NCBI GenBank assembly: GCA_938027385.1
Contig: CALJBF010000143.1
Coordinates: forward strand, 1 to 14,925
Direction: 5' to 3'
Origin: an uncultured Porphyromonadaceae bacterium
GTDB lineage: Bacteria; Bacteroidota; Bacteroidia; Bacteroidales; Muribaculaceae
Length of the DNA stretch: 14,925 bases
In this document: positions 6,629 through 14,706 of the stretch, in pieces
Position numbering within the stretch: position 1 is the stretch's first letter
Layout: every line of letters starts with the position of its first letter
Translations under genes and position numbers: made by a program
The notes under the pieces: generated by a model
What the model was told of the DNA's origin: nothing
Database searches by the model: none
The model's input: the letters and a program-made list of their open reading frames with translations, nothing else

Positions 6629-7264
6629 TCAGTCATCGTCGAAATCGAGCGGCAGGGCATTGCGGTCGGCCTGCTGTATGCGGCGGTTGCGCCAGCACTT
6701 GCGGCACACGGCGATATAGCGGTCGTCGCCGCCGATCTCAACCTGCTGCCCCTCGGTGAGAATGTCGCCGTTGGCGTCGATGCGGGCATTGACAATGGTC
6801 TTGTGGCCGCAGGTGCAGGTCGATTTTATCTCGTCGATGGTGTCGGCGATCTCGAACAGGCGCTGCGACCCCTCGAAAAGATGTGTCTTGAAATCGGTGC
6901 GCAGCCCGTAGCATATCACGTTCGACCCGAAATCGTCGACAACCATCGAAAGCTGGTCGACCTGCTCGGCGGTCAGGAACTGGGCCTCGTCGACAAGAAA
7001 CCAGTCAACGATGGCACCCGTCTCGCGGAAATACTGCTTGATATCCTCGTAGAGATTCGATTCGGGGTATATCCATCGGCATTCGCGCTCTATGCCGATG
7101 CGCGAACGTATCACGTTCTTTTTGTCGCGGGTGTCTATCACCGGTTTCAGGCAGAGGTAACGCATCTTGCGCTCCTCGAAATTATATGCCGTGGTGAGCA
7201 GCAGGGCGGTTTTGGCCGACCCCATGGTGCCATATCTGAAATAGAGCTTTCCTTTGCGGTTCAT
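6629..7264 (-). CDS. tdk: Thymidine kinase (TK1-like, E. coli Tdk type)
   Basis: The enzyme phosphorylates thymidine to dTMP with ATP in the pyrimidine salvage pathway. The ATG at 7264 gives 211 residues, close to E. coli Tdk (about 205), and starts with the family's KLYFRYGTMGSAKT: the first beta strand and P-loop (12-19). The catalytic glutamate lies in VDEAQFL (91-97). CYGLRTDF (118-125) leads into the lasso region, and two Cys pairs (C150/C152, C187/C190) form the structural zinc site. The P-loop has Ala in place of the second Gly (AKT rather than GKT), a variant I recall in some relatives of this subgroup. The longer reading frame back to 7450 was rejected: its extra 62 residues match nothing and run through the divergent promoter. 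A weak promoter candidate, TAACTTCG, lies at 7310-7303. Transcription diverges from the MBL/deacetylase gene. Confidence 0.95.
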   Translation of the reverse strand: MNRKGKLYFRYGTMGSAKTALLLTTAYNFEERKMRYLCLKPVIDTRDKKNVIRSRIGIERECRWIYPESNLYEDIKQYFRETGAIVDWFLVDEAQFLTAEQVDQLSMVVDDFGSNVICYGLRTDFKTHLFEGSQRLFEIADTIDEIKSTCTCGHKTIVNARIDANGDILTEGQQVEIGGDDRYIAVCRKCWRNRRIQQADRNALPLDFDDD

Positions 7265-7409
7265 GAATGGTGTTGGGTGTTTGCGTGACTTTGTCAACAG
7301 GGCGAAGTTACGCAGAATTCCCGACCCGCCACCCTTCCGCCCCCAAAAAGTTTCCGAAAAGTTATCAACAGCGCCGTTAAAGCTACAGCAGGCGGCATCG
7401 CGCCAGTTC

Positions 7410-7440
7410 TTGGCGGTCTGCGAAACAGTTTGTAACTTTG
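7410..7440 (+). promoter_or_regulatory. Bacteroidota-type promoter of the MBL/deacetylase gene
   Basis: TTG (7410-7412), a 20-bp spacer and TAACTTTG (7433-7440) fit the consensus. The transcript would start near 7447, giving a leader of about 24 nt before the ATG at 7471. Confidence 0.75.
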
Positions 7441-7470
7441 CGTATTCCAACCATCAGACCGATTCCGACC

Positions 7471-8987
7471 ATGAAAAGACTCATATTCCTTGCACAGCTT
7501 TTTCTGCTGACCGGCCTCGCGCTGCGCGGCGCCGAACCGATATTCAGCAACGACGACCTCACGGCCACCGTGATAGAACCCGGCGTGACCGTGCTCGAGA
7601 CCGCCGACAAGACCACGCTCTATCTGGTCGAGGGTGATTCGGCCGTCGTGCTAATCGACACGGGCACATCCATAAAGGATCTCGGCGGCATTGTGTCGCG
7701 CCTGACCTCCAGGCCGCTGAAAGTGTTGCTCACCCACGGACACTATGACCACGCAGGCAACATAGCCCCCTTCCCCGAAATATACATGCACCCGGCCGAC
7801 ACGGTGCTCGACACACCGGCGCTCAAGGAATACAAGGGGCGCATACTGCCGCTCGCCGACGGCGACATCTTCGAGCTTGGCAACCGGCGCCTCGACGTGG
7901 TGCACATGCCGGGTCACACCCCGGGGTCGGTGGCGTTTATTGACTATGCCAATGGCATGGCATTCACCGGCGACGCCTTCGGGTCGGGACAGCTGTGGAT
8001 GCAGCTCGCGCCGCAGGTGCCGATGGAAACACTCATCGCCAGCTGCGGCCGGATGATAGAGCTGATGGACGGCCGCGGAGTGGAGAAACTATATGTGGGT
8101 CACTATCCATACCTGAAACGCCCTCTCGGCATCGACTACCTGACCGATGTCGACATCACGGCACGGATGATAGACGCCGGCGACACGTCGGCCGCGGCAC
8201 CTTTCGGCTCGGACGCCCGCATACTGCGCCACGGCGCGGCTGAAATCGTCTACCGTCCCGACGTGGCCGGTCTGAAGACCCTGAAACCGAAGACACTGCT
8301 GCTGAAACTCGACGACGTGCACTACGGCGAGGGCACCGACGCCGTGCCGCCGCGCTGGAACCGCCTCGTGTCGTATCTTGCCGAAAACGGCATACATGCA
8401 AACCTCGGAATCATAGGATTTTCCCTTGATTCTGACCGCAATGACTATTTCGACTGGCTGCGGCGCACCGCCGCCATCGAGGGGATAGAGTTCTGGAACC
8501 ACGGCTACCACAACCGCATGGGGATGGACGAGACCGGCGAGTTCGAGACCACGTTCGACACTCAGCGGCGTGCCTGCACCTGACTGACTCGCTTGCCACG
8601 GCCAAGGCCGGACTGCACCTGCGTGCCTGGGGGCCGCACTGGACCGACTGCAACCAGTACACCGACAGCGCGCTCAGCACCCTGGAGTCGCTCGACCTCA
8701 TCTTCGCCCATCCCGCGCAGCCGGAAATCAGTCTATACAAGGGCGCTGTGATACCGTTCAACCTTGAGATGGAATATCCGTACCACAACCCTGTCTACCG
8801 GCAGTTTCTAATAAACTACCTGGGGCGCTGGCGCGACCTTGACACATTTTATCTGCAAGGCCACCCCAACTCGTGGGACGACGCCCGCTGGGAGGAGTTC
8901 AAGCAGATTATCGGGCGCCTGAAAGCCGACGGCGTGCGGTTCATGACCGTCTCGGAATATCTCGGCCAGGACAGCGCACCGCGCTGA
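7471..8987 (+). pseudogene. Secreted MBL-fold plus polysaccharide-deacetylase-like protein, frameshifted
   Basis: The ATG at 7471 starts a signal peptide (MKRLIFLAQLFLLTGLALRG). Residues about 30-215 are a metallo-beta-lactamase-fold hydrolase: metal ligands in HGHYDH (89-94), His149 in MPGHTPGS, Asp168 in FTGDAF and His211 in YVGHYP. From about residue 270 comes a NodB-like deacetylase region with LKLDDVHYGEG (Asp281/Asp282) and WNHGYHN (His344, His347). The frame stops at 8583 after 370 residues, but the -1 frame carries on with matching sequence (HLTDSLA, then LHLRAWGPHW, ending VSEYLGQ) to the stop at 8985-8987. Restoring one base near 8572-8576, for example GCCTG to GCCCTG, joins the halves into about 505 residues. 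Both domains probably act on an extracytoplasmic substrate, identity unknown. As it stands the product would keep the whole MBL domain but lose the C-terminal half of the deacetylase domain. A sequencing error is equally possible. Confidence 0.8.
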
Positions 8988-9033
8988 GCCCCGCGACACA
9001 TTATACAATATACGCCGTTTCTCAGTTTTTTTG

Positions 9034-9041
9034 TAACTTTG
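9034..9041 (+). promoter_or_regulatory. Candidate -7 promoter box of the biotin operon
   Basis: TAACTTTG matches the -7 consensus; no good -33 element is seen 19-21 bp upstream. The start of transcription would be near 9047-9048, leaving only about 13 nt before the bioA ATG, so the operon mRNA may be nearly leaderless. Confidence 0.65.
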
Positions 9042-9060
9042 GGGTCTGAAAAGAGCAACC

Positions 9061-10380
9061 ATGACAACTCACGAAAGCAACCCCATTGATTTCACCGCGC
9101 TCTCAGACCCCTGGGACCGCGAGCATCTCTGGCACCCCTATACCTCGACCATAGACCCGTTGCCGACCTACAAAGTGACGTCGGCACACCATAACCGGCT
9201 GTGCCTGTCCGACGGCCGCGAGCTCATCGACGGCATGTCGTCGTGGTGGGCCGCCATCCTGGGCTACAACCACCCGGCGCTGAACCGCGCCGCCACCGAC
9301 CAGCTCGGCCGCATGAGCCATGTGATGTTCGGCGGCCTGACCCACGAGCCGGCCATAGAACTCGGCAAACGTCTGCTTAGCGTAGCCCCTGCCGGGATGC
9401 ACAACATCTTCTACGCCGACTCAGGCTCGGTGGCCGTGGAGGTGGCCATGAAGATGGCCGTGCAGGCGGCCATAAGCCGCTCGGGTTCGCATGAGAAGAC
9501 AAACTTCGTGACCATCCGCAACGGCTACCACGGCGACACCTGGAACGCCATGAGCGTCTGCGACCCCGTGACCGGCATGCACGGCGCCTTCGGCCCCGCG
9601 CTGCCGGTACGCTACTTCCTCCCCCAGCCGCGTTCGCGTTTCGGCGGCGAATGGAACCCTGACGAGATCAACCCGCTCGAAGAGCTGCTGAAAGAAAAAT
9701 CAGGAGAAATCGCCGCCATGATACTCGAGCCTGTGGTACAGGGTGCCGGCGGCATGTGGTTCTACCACCCGGAATATCTGCGTCAGGCGCGCCGGCTGTG
9801 CGACCGTTACGGCATATACCTGATATTCGACGAGATAGCCACCGGATTCTGGCGCACGGGCCGTTTCTTCGCCTGCGAGCACGCCGGCGTAAGCCCCGAC
9901 ATAATGACCATCGGCAAAGGTCTGACCGGCGGCTACCTGACCTCGGCGGCGGTGCTGACCACGGCCGAAGTGGCCGACACCATATCGCGCGGCGAGGCGG
10001 GGGTGATGATGCACGGCCCCACGTTCATGGCCAACCCGCTGGCCTGCGCCATCGCCTGCGCGACGTTCGACGAACTCGCCTCGAAAGATATGACCGCCGA
10101 AATCAGACGCATCGAGACTCGCCTTAGCCGCAACCTGGCCCCGGCACGCGACCTCCCCGGCGTTACTGACGTCAGGGTGCTCGGCGCCATCGGGGTCATC
10201 GAGATGGACCGGTGGGTGGATGTGGGCGTCTTCCAGAAAGAGTGCGTGCGCGAGGGTGTATGGATCAGGCCGTTCGGGCGCAACATCTACGTCATGCCCC
10301 CCTACATCACCCCCGACGCCGACCTCGATACACTCTGCACGGCCATGACCAATATCATAAAAAGCGGCAAATGGAAATAA
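9061..10380 (+). CDS. bioA: Adenosylmethionine--8-amino-7-oxononanoate aminotransferase (DAPA synthase)
   Basis: BioA is a cytoplasmic PLP enzyme that transfers the amino group of S-adenosylmethionine to KAPA, giving 7,8-diaminopelargonic acid. The 439 residues (E. coli 429) show the family signatures: HLWHPYT (22-28), MSSWWAAILGYNHP (59-72), GGLTHEPAI (91-99), YADSGSVAVEVAMK (118-131), GYHGDTWNAMSV (155-166), the PLP-phosphate region FDEIATGFWRTG (256-267), the Schiff-base lysine K286 in TIGKGLTGGYL, and HGPTFMANPLACA (318-330). It is the first gene of the biotin operon, 73 bp after the broken MBL/deacetylase gene, with no terminator between them. Its end overlaps the bioF start by 10 bp, suggesting translational coupling. 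Confidence 0.97.
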   Translation: MTTHESNPIDFTALSDPWDREHLWHPYTSTIDPLPTYKVTSAHHNRLCLSDGRELIDGMSSWWAAILGYNHPALNRAATDQLGRMSHVMFGGLTHEPAIELGKRLLSVAPAGMHNIFYADSGSVAVEVAMKMAVQAAISRSGSHEKTNFVTIRNGYHGDTWNAMSVCDPVTGMHGAFGPALPVRYFLPQPRSRFGGEWNPDEINPLEELLKEKSGEIAAMILEPVVQGAGGMWFYHPEYLRQARRLCDRYGIYLIFDEIATGFWRTGRFFACEHAGVSPDIMTIGKGLTGGYLTSAAVLTTAEVADTISRGEAGVMMHGPTFMANPLACAIACATFDELASKDMTAEIRRIETRLSRNLAPARDLPGVTDVRVLGAIGVIEMDRWVDVGVFQKECVREGVWIRPFGRNIYVMPPYITPDADLDTLCTAMTNIIKSGKWK

Positions 10381-11525
10381 AAGACCGTCTGCAACAGCTT
10401 AAGGATGAGGGCAATTTCCGTTCCATCCCGCTCGACCCGCGCAAAAAGGTCATAGACTTCTCGACAAACGACTACATGGGTGTGGCCACCGACACCGAAA
10501 TGCAGGAGCGTTTCTTTGCCGACGAATCGGCGAAACGCATCCCCATGACCGCCTCGGCGGCACGTCTGCTGGCCCCGCGGCAGATCGAATACCTCAACCT
10601 TGAGGTGTTCCTGCGTCTGCTCTACGCAAAGTACCGCGGCGACGACACCGACACCTTATTATATAACAGCGGCTACCATGCCAATACCGGATTGGTCAGC
10701 GCCATCGCCGCCAACGACACATTCGTCATAGCCGACAGACTGGTGCACGCCAGCATCATCGACGGCATCGTGCTGTCGCGCGCCGGTTTCGCCAGATTCC
10801 GCCACAACGACTACGACCATCTCGAACAGCTCATCGAGCGCAACGCCGGCAAGGCTCCCCGTCTGCTCGTAATCGTCGAGAGCGTATATTCGATGGACGG
10901 CGACCGCGCCGACATCGACCGGCTCATCGACATAAAGCGGCGCCACCCGGGCGTGATGCTCTACGTCGACGAGGCGCACGCCTTCGGGGTGCTGGGATCG
11001 CACGGCCTCGGCCTCGCCATGGCGTCGAAGGCCCCGGCCGAGGTTGATGTGGTGGTGGGTACATTCGGCAAAGCCGCCGGTTCGGCCGGCGCGTTCGCCG
11101 TGACCTCGGCCGAACTGCGCCAGTGGCTCGTGAACACATCGCGCAGTTTCATATTCTCCACCGCCATCCCCCCGATGCAGGTGGCCTGGACACGTTTCGT
11201 GCTCGGCACCCTGCTCACGGCCGACAGGCGCCGCGCGCATCTTGAGTGGCTTGCCGGAAAACTCCGTGACGTGCTGGCGAAATACTCGCCGGTACCGGTA
11301 GAGGCCTCGCACATACAGCCCCTGATCATCGGCGACGCCCGCAAGACCGTGGAACTCTCGCAGAAACTGCTCGACATCTTCGGCATCAAGGCCCTGCCGA
11401 TACGCAAGCCCACCGTGGCCGCCGGAACCGAACGACTCCGTTTCAGCCTCAACGCCCGCATGACAGGTACCGAGATTGACCGCCTCGACGAGGCGCTTGC
11501 CCAGCTCATGCCTCTTTACAACTGA
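10371..11525 (+). CDS. bioF: 8-amino-7-oxononanoate synthase (KAPA synthase)
   Basis: BioF is a PLP enzyme of the alpha-oxoamine synthase family that condenses L-alanine with pimeloyl-ACP to KAPA, releasing CO2. The ATG at 10371 (MEIKDRLQQL) gives 384 residues, the normal length, and overlaps the end of bioA. Landmarks: FSTNDYMG (30-37), YNSGYHANTGL (98-108), DRLVHASIIDG (122-132), VESVYSMDGD (169-178), VDEAHAFGVLG (199-209) with the PLP-contacting Asp200 and His203, and the Schiff-base lysine K234 in GTFGKAAGSAG. The more upstream start in the same frame (10212) lies inside bioA in the wrong frame and encodes an unrelated Arg/His-rich stretch, so it was rejected. Five base pairs separate it from the next gene. 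The related glycine C-acetyltransferase (Kbl) is excluded mainly by operon context. Confidence 0.95.
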   Translation: MEIKDRLQQLKDEGNFRSIPLDPRKKVIDFSTNDYMGVATDTEMQERFFADESAKRIPMTASAARLLAPRQIEYLNLEVFLRLLYAKYRGDDTDTLLYNSGYHANTGLVSAIAANDTFVIADRLVHASIIDGIVLSRAGFARFRHNDYDHLEQLIERNAGKAPRLLVIVESVYSMDGDRADIDRLIDIKRRHPGVMLYVDEAHAFGVLGSHGLGLAMASKAPAEVDVVVGTFGKAAGSAGAFAVTSAELRQWLVNTSRSFIFSTAIPPMQVAWTRFVLGTLLTADRRRAHLEWLAGKLRDVLAKYSPVPVEASHIQPLIIGDARKTVELSQKLLDIFGIKALPIRKPTVAAGTERLRFSLNARMTGTEIDRLDEALAQLMPLYN

Positions 11526-11530
11526 CCGCC

Positions 11531-12958
11531 ATGCAACCGAGACCACACAGATACCATAAAATCGCCGGTGCCACCGACAGCGGAATACGCCGCGCCCTGC
11601 TCTATTTCGCCGGGTGGGGATTTCCCGCCGACACCCTCGATGTATCGGTGCCCGGTTATGACACCTACATACTGTGGGACTATGCCACGGCCCCCGAAGA
11701 TACCGTTGACCCCGACAGCCTCGTGGGCGGTTACGACGAGGTGGTGGTGGTGGCCTGGTCATTCGGCGTGAGGTCCGCGGCGCCATGGCTGGCCTCAACA
11801 CATGCGCGAGTCACACGCACCATAGCTGTGAACGGCACGGAAACGCATGTCGACGACCTCTGCGGCATCCCGCAGGCGATATTCGACGGCACGCTCAACG
11901 GACTGTCAGATAAGACGTTCTATAAATTCATGCAGCGTGCCTGCGGTTCGTCGGCATCCTCGCGTGAATACTTCAACAGCATAAAGCCGCTTGTACAGGC
12001 TGCCGACACCGGACGTCTGCGCCACGAGCTTGAAATGTTCGGCCGGATTGGCCCGTGTGAGAGCCGTAACCTGTGGTCGCTGGCGCTTATCGGGTCAGCA
12101 GACCGCATATTCCCCCCTGAAAACCAGCGCCGGGCATGGGAAGGGAAAACCGAAACGAGGGTTATCGAAGGTGGTGACCATTACCTCCCCTTCTCGGAAA
12201 TCAGGCGCCATATAGTTGACAAACAGCTTGTGAGCAAGCGGTTCAGCAATGCCGCAGCCACATACTGCCGCCATTCGGGTGTGCAACAGTTCACATCCGA
12301 CCGTCTGAACGAACTCCTCTCGCAGACCAGGATAAACCCCGATCCGACCGTAATCGAAATCGGAGCGGGCAACTCACCGCTGTTCGGAGCCGATACCACT
12401 CCGGCTGACTACCGCCGTCTGGAAATCTGGGACATCGCCGCAACAGACCGGTCGCGCTTTCCGGCCGATGCGCACCTACTGCAGACCGACGCCGAGATAC
12501 ACATAGCCGAAATCGCCGACCGGAGCGTTGACCTGGTGGTATCATCATCTACCATACAATGGTTCAACTCGCCCGAGAGGTTTGTTGCCACCATGGCCAC
12601 AAAACTCACCCCCGGCGGCGTGGCGGCTCTTGCATTCTACCGGCCCGGCACGCTCGGGGAACTGGCCGGAATCACGGGCATCACATTGCGTTATCCGCGC
12701 CTTGACCGGCTCGGCGCCGTGGCCCGGGAGGCCGGACTGGAAATAGTGGCGGCGCAGTGCGACGACCTGCGTCTGGAATTCGACTCGGCCGCCGAGGCCT
12801 TGCGTCACCTCAGACTCACCGGCGTGAACGCCGTGGAAACCGACGCACACGCACGCGCCGCCGCGCTCAAATTCATGAGACATGCTCCGGAAAGCCCCGA
12901 CGGCAAAGTCACGCTGACCTACCGCCCGGCATGGCTGGTGGCCCGAAAGCCTCTGTAA
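11531..12958 (+). CDS. bioGC: Bifunctional BioG-BioC: pimeloyl-ACP methyl ester esterase fused to malonyl-ACP O-methyltransferase
   Basis: This 475-residue protein joins two steps that start and end pimelate assembly. Residues about 18-230 are a BioG (DUF452) alpha/beta hydrolase: LLYFAGWGF (23-31), the nucleophile Ser77 in VVAWSFGV, probable Asp191 in GSADRIFPP and His217 in GGDHYLPF. Residues about 234-475 are BioC: SKRFSNAAATYCRHSGVQ (235-252), the SAM motif I VIEIGAGNSPLF (274-285), DLVVSSSTIQWF (334-345) and PGTLGEL (372-378), all close to the BioC pattern. BioC methylates the free carboxyl of malonyl-ACP so that fatty acid synthesis can extend it; BioG hydrolyses the methyl ester of pimeloyl-ACP, handing it to BioF. 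The junction around residues 228-235 has almost no linker. The fused form is known, as I recall, from Bacteroides; the nucleophile elbow reads AWSFG where most hydrolases have GxSxG, as in other BioG proteins. Confidence 0.92.
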   Translation: MQPRPHRYHKIAGATDSGIRRALLYFAGWGFPADTLDVSVPGYDTYILWDYATAPEDTVDPDSLVGGYDEVVVVAWSFGVRSAAPWLASTHARVTRTIAVNGTETHVDDLCGIPQAIFDGTLNGLSDKTFYKFMQRACGSSASSREYFNSIKPLVQAADTGRLRHELEMFGRIGPCESRNLWSLALIGSADRIFPPENQRRAWEGKTETRVIEGGDHYLPFSEIRRHIVDKQLVSKRFSNAAATYCRHSGVQQFTSDRLNELLSQTRINPDPTVIEIGAGNSPLFGADTTPADYRRLEIWDIAATDRSRFPADAHLLQTDAEIHIAEIADRSVDLVVSSSTIQWFNSPERFVATMATKLTPGGVAALAFYRPGTLGELAGITGITLRYPRLDRLGAVAREAGLEIVAAQCDDLRLEFDSAAEALRHLRLTGVNAVETDAHARAAALKFMRHAPESPDGKVTLTYRPAWLVARKPL

Positions 12959-12977
12959 CCTGAAAAACAATATCAAA

Positions 12978-13634
12978 ATGGAAAAAGCATACTTCGTATC
13001 GGGAATCGACACCGATGCCGGGAAAAGCTACTGCACCGGGTGGCTGGCGCGCGAATGGACACGCCAGGGACATGACGTCATAACCCAGAAATTCATCCAG
13101 ACCGGCAACTGCGGCCTGTCGGAAGACATAGAGCTGCACCGCCGAATCATGGAGACAGGCCTGCAGCCCGAGGACCTTGACCATACCACGGCGCCCGTGG
13201 TGTTCTCATACCCCTGCTCGCCACAGCTTGCGGCACGCCTCGACAAACGCGAGATAGACCTGAGCCTCATCGACGACGCCACGCGCCGCCTGGCAGAAAA
13301 CCACGATGTGGTGCTCATAGAGGGCGCCGGAGGCCTGATGGTGCCGCTGACCGACGACTTCCTCACCATCGACTATGTGGCATCGCGCCGCATCCCCCTG
13401 ATTTTCGTGACACACGGTGGCCTCGGGTCAATCAACCAAACCCTGCTGGCACTCGAGGCCATAAAGGCCCGCGGTATACGGCTCGATTACCTGCTCTACA
13501 ACAAGGTGTTCGATAACCGCGACTCGCTCATAGCCGACGACACCCACGGTTTCATCGAACGCTGGCTGGCCCGAAATTTCCCCGACACACGCATCATCGA
13601 CGTGCCGCGCATTTTCCTCGCCCCGGGGAAATGA
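12978..13634 (+). CDS. bioD: ATP-dependent dethiobiotin synthetase
   Basis: BioD closes the ureido ring of dethiobiotin from DAPA, CO2 and ATP. The 218 residues (E. coli about 225) show the P-loop GIDTDAGKS (9-17, Lys16), the second active-site lysine in TQKFIQTG (Lys38, where most relatives have KP), YPCSPQLAA (78-86), EGAGGLMVPL (115-124) and THGGLGSINQTLL (145-157). It starts 19 bp after bioGC and ends the biotin cluster; no clear terminator hairpin follows, only short GC-rich inverted segments at about 13635-13680. BioB, which would finish biotin, is not in this window. Confidence 0.96.
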   Translation: MEKAYFVSGIDTDAGKSYCTGWLAREWTRQGHDVITQKFIQTGNCGLSEDIELHRRIMETGLQPEDLDHTTAPVVFSYPCSPQLAARLDKREIDLSLIDDATRRLAENHDVVLIEGAGGLMVPLTDDFLTIDYVASRRIPLIFVTHGGLGSINQTLLALEAIKARGIRLDYLLYNKVFDNRDSLIADDTHGFIERWLARNFPDTRIIDVPRIFLAPGK

Positions 13635-13705
13635 GTTCCGGCACCGCGTTGCTCCCGGCACTCCGGCCGCGCCAATCCGGCGAAACACAAATGTTTGTCG
13701 GAACG

Positions 13706-13736
13706 TTGGTTATGTCAGATTGTTTTATTAACTTTG
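13706..13736 (+). promoter_or_regulatory. Bacteroidota-type promoter of the polysaccharide export operon
   Basis: TTG (13706-13708), a 20-bp spacer and TAACTTTG (13729-13736) fit the consensus. Just upstream, at 13687-13698, lies the near-palindrome ACAAA-TG-TTTGT, which could be an operator. The transcript would start near 13743, leaving a leader of about 97 nt. Confidence 0.75.
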
Positions 13737-13793
13737 TGGGCTGATTTTTAGCGACGTGAAGCCTTTATATGCGTACTATGGGGAGCCGTCGCC

Positions 13794-13838
13794 ATGATTT
13801 ATGCTCAACAGTTTAATCAACAAAAACTTATCACTTAG
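13794..13838 (+). CDS. Possible 14-residue leader ORF before the Wza-type gene
   Basis: ATG at 13794 opens a frame encoding MIYAQQFNQQKLIT and stops at TAG 13836-13838, one base before the wza-type ATG at 13840. The position would allow translational coupling or leader-peptide control. No ribosome binding site or homology supports it, so it may be chance. Confidence 0.25.
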   Translation: MIYAQQFNQQKLIT

Positions 13839-13839
13839 C

Positions 13840-14673
13840 ATGCGCTTAAGCAAAATACTTTCGGGCACTGCAATGGCTCTGACACTGGCTTTCGCCGCCT
13901 CAGGTCTGCAGTCGTGCAAGGCACCCAAAGACGTTACATATTTCCAGGACGTGACAGCGGGTACAATGATAGAGACTTCGGCTCCTGCCGACATGAAGGT
14001 GCTGCCCGATGACCGCCTCAGCATCCTCGTCGCATCGAAAGATCCGGCGCTGGCCTCGCTTTTCAACCTCCGGGCTCCATCGAACAGCCATCTTCCCGGC
14101 GAGATCGCCACAAATTACAACCAGGGCTCGGGCAATGACCGCAACGTATCGTATGTGGTCGACAGCTACGGCGACATACAGTTCCCCATCCTGGGCACAC
14201 TCCATGTGGCCGGCATGAAACGCAGCGAGGTATCCGAATACATACAGAACGAACTCATAAAGCGTAACCTGGTGAAAGACCCCATCGTGCTGGTGGACTT
14301 CCTGAACCATTCGGTCACCGTGCTGGGTGACGTGAACAAGCCCGGACGCGTGATTTTCGATAAAGACCGCTACACCATCCTCGATGCGATTGCCGACGCC
14401 GGCGACCTCAACATCCAGGGTAAGCGCAACGACGTGAAAGTTATGCGCAACGAAAATGGCCGCCAGACCACCTATACCGTCGACCTGACAAATGCCGCCC
14501 AGACCATGCAGTCACCGGCCTACTACCTCCAGCAGAACGACGTCATCTACGTGTCGCCCACCGACACAAAGAAACGCACCACCACCGCCAACGGCAACGC
14601 GCCGCTTACCCCGTCGTTCTGGATCTCGATTGCCTCTCTGGCCACGACAATCGCGGTACTCGTCATCAAATAA
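13840..14673 (+). CDS. Polysaccharide export outer membrane lipoprotein, Wza family
   Basis: Wza-family proteins form the outer membrane channel that passes capsule or exopolysaccharide to the surface. From the ATG at 13840 the product has 277 residues: a lipoprotein signal peptide starting MRLSKILSG with the lipobox LQSC (Cys26), a polysaccharide export domain (about 40-140, with VLPDDRLSILV and DSYGDIQFPILGTLHVAG), then an SLBB domain opening with VTVLGDVNKPGRV and ending YYLQQNDVIYVSP. The last 20 or so residues form a hydrophobic segment (FWISIASLATTIAVLVI). An in-frame ATG at 13801 would add 13 residues before a normal signal peptide, so 13840 is preferred. A Wzc-like gene follows after 33 bp, as expected for an export operon. 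UpxY/UpxZ-type antiterminator genes, common at the head of Bacteroides capsule loci, are not seen upstream. Confidence 0.92.
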   Translation: MRLSKILSGTAMALTLAFAASGLQSCKAPKDVTYFQDVTAGTMIETSAPADMKVLPDDRLSILVASKDPALASLFNLRAPSNSHLPGEIATNYNQGSGNDRNVSYVVDSYGDIQFPILGTLHVAGMKRSEVSEYIQNELIKRNLVKDPIVLVDFLNHSVTVLGDVNKPGRVIFDKDRYTILDAIADAGDLNIQGKRNDVKVMRNENGRQTTYTVDLTNAAQTMQSPAYYLQQNDVIYVSPTDTKKRTTTANGNAPLTPSFWISIASLATTIAVLVIK

Positions 14674-14706
14674 TTGTTTATCAGCTAACTACTATACAGA
14701 ACAGCC

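Noticed and set aside
8562..8583. Programmed -1 frameshift in the MBL/deacetylase gene
   Set aside because: No X-XXY-YYZ slippery heptamer is present at the switch point, and the two halves are not the kind of products usually made by recoding; a one-base loss is simpler.
9031..9066. BirA operator overlapping the bioA promoter
   Set aside because: TTGTAAC is present but a matching GTTACAA-type half-site with 14-16 bp spacing is not. The same TTTGTAACTTTG string occurs at the unrelated promoter at 7429-7440, so it reflects the promoter consensus.
10659..11801. 380-residue minus-strand open frame opposite bioF
   Set aside because: It is antisense to bioF and the start of bioGC, whose frames are confirmed by active-site motifs; its composition (Gly, Val, His, Arg-rich) is typical of a shadow frame.
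13801..13839. Upstream start for the Wza-type gene at 13801
   Set aside because: It adds 13 polar residues before an otherwise standard lipoprotein signal peptide; the ATG at 13840 gives a normal N-terminus.
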